Positions 63,901 through 64,000 of a DNA stretch of 64,000 nucleotides are shown here, one piece after another. The stretch comes from Oenanthe sinensis (Eukaryota > Streptophyta > Magnoliopsida > Apiales > Apiaceae): NCBI GenBank assembly GCA_028671895.1, contig JAPMAC010000231.1, positions 6,288,001 to 6,352,000 on the forward strand. The letters are read 5' to 3'. A model generated the notes under the pieces. That model ran no database searches, was not told where the DNA came from, and saw nothing but the letters and a program-made list of their open reading frames with translations. The position numbers and the translations under genes are program-made. Position 1 is the first letter of the stretch; every line of letters starts with the position of its first letter.

Positions 63901-64000
63901 CTCGTTCATACTCGAAAACAATTAGTAGCTTCATTCTTGTCTCGTTTGAACATGGAAACAACTTGTCAACACTTGTAGGAACATTATTGGCTCGTTTAAA
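60906..64000. repeat. g-poor tail with 1,680-bp period
   Basis: Opens with the last g of the window (60906; AATAGTCCAAAC). From 61226 the order is b c d e c' d e c d e f/c d/a, twelve monomers. It restarts at 62906 with b c d e c' d e c until the window ends inside a monomer. Corresponding features, such as TTTACTCATTC in c', are 1,680 bp apart. Confidence 0.8.

Larger units (their letters stand above)
1..64000. repeat. Tandem satellite array, 140/180-bp monomers
   Basis: Every part of the window can be read as head-to-tail copies of one 140-bp monomer or its 180-bp variant, all in the same orientation. The first base is a monomer start (AGGATTCATT) and the last 115 bases are a truncated monomer. 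Spacings between the g-class marker AGGGTTCATTCTTAAATAG are always n x 140 (+180), apart from one-base indels. No transposon, gene or inverted segment interrupts it. This architecture is typical of eukaryotic satellite DNA; the chromosomal location is inferred, not seen. Confidence 0.97.

Noticed and set aside
1..64000. CRISPR array
   Set aside because: Regular spacing is present, but there are no unique spacers: the sequence between any chosen repeat is itself repeated.
1..64000. Telomere-type, rDNA or simple-sequence repeat
   Set aside because: No short G-rich telomere unit, no rRNA similarity and no microsatellite runs; the unit is 140 bp with complex sequence.
1..64000. Prokaryotic or plasmid iteron region
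   Set aside because: Several hundred complex monomers with higher-order structure and no gene in 64 kb do not fit any bacterial replicon.
1..64000. Inverted repeats or strand switches within the array
   Set aside because: All monomers seen are in the same orientation. Only the 8-bp cores are palindromic.
1..64000. Assignment to a known plant or animal satellite (for example 178/180-bp plant centromere repeats or 171-bp alpha satellite)
   Set aside because: Unit length and sequence do not match the families I can recall, so naming one would be a guess.

Overview
The whole 64 kb is one uninterrupted tandem satellite array. I see no gene, RNA gene, transposon, CRISPR array or unique sequence from first base to last. 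This points to a eukaryotic nuclear genome, in heterochromatin such as a (peri)centromere, subtelomere or knob, assembled from long accurate reads. I do not recognise the satellite family and cannot name the organism. The sequence is AT-rich, with roughly one third G+C by hand count of one monomer.

The array is hierarchical. (1) The smallest unit is a subunit of about 40 bp, of the type CTTCATTCTTGACTCG / GTTYRAAC / ATGGAAACAACTTGTA, centred on an 8-bp palindrome-like core: GTTCGAAC, GTTTGAAC or GTTTAAAC. (2) Three subunits, two of them carrying an extra 10 bp, make a 140-bp monomer (40+50+50). A variant with one extra 40-bp subunit is 180 bp. By arithmetic on the marker positions there are about 445 monomers, about 43 of them 180 bp. 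(3) Monomers fall into classes that I name a, b, c, d, e, f (140 bp) and g (usually 180 bp, marked by AGGGTTCATTCTTAAATAG). The plainest higher-order repeat (HOR) is g-a-b-c-d-e-f, 1,020 bp. Every other HOR is this string with whole monomers added, lost or fused, so HOR lengths are multiples of 140 plus 180 when a long g is present. (4) The g monomers have subtypes: g4 with CTCAGAAAC, g1 with TTTAAACATGG, g2 with AACCAC and g3 with AATAGTACG. They recur in the order g4-g1-g2-g3, giving a super-HOR of 4.1-4.4 kb.

Region by region: 1-1260 is a g-less stretch with a 420-bp tandem. 1261-15319 holds mixed HORs and super-HOR copies. 15320-35059 is a 19.7-kb, strongly homogenised expansion of g3-type HORs (1720, 1720, 5220, 2980 x3 and 2140 bp). 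35060-43960 returns to the super-HOR pattern. 43961-52645 is a different local family (1441 x2, 1161 x3, then a 2,321-bp super-repeat) marked by a shared single-T insertion. 52646-60905 is irregular, with several deleted or fused HORs. 60906-64000 is a g-poor tail with a 1,680-bp period. The array continues past both ends of the window.

No genes work together here. The biological interest lies in how the array evolved: unequal-exchange junctions visible inside hybrid monomers, near absence of indels, apparent CpG-decay variation between classes, and nested amplification. Monomer class calls were made by eye from diagnostic bases and are approximate for chimeric monomers.
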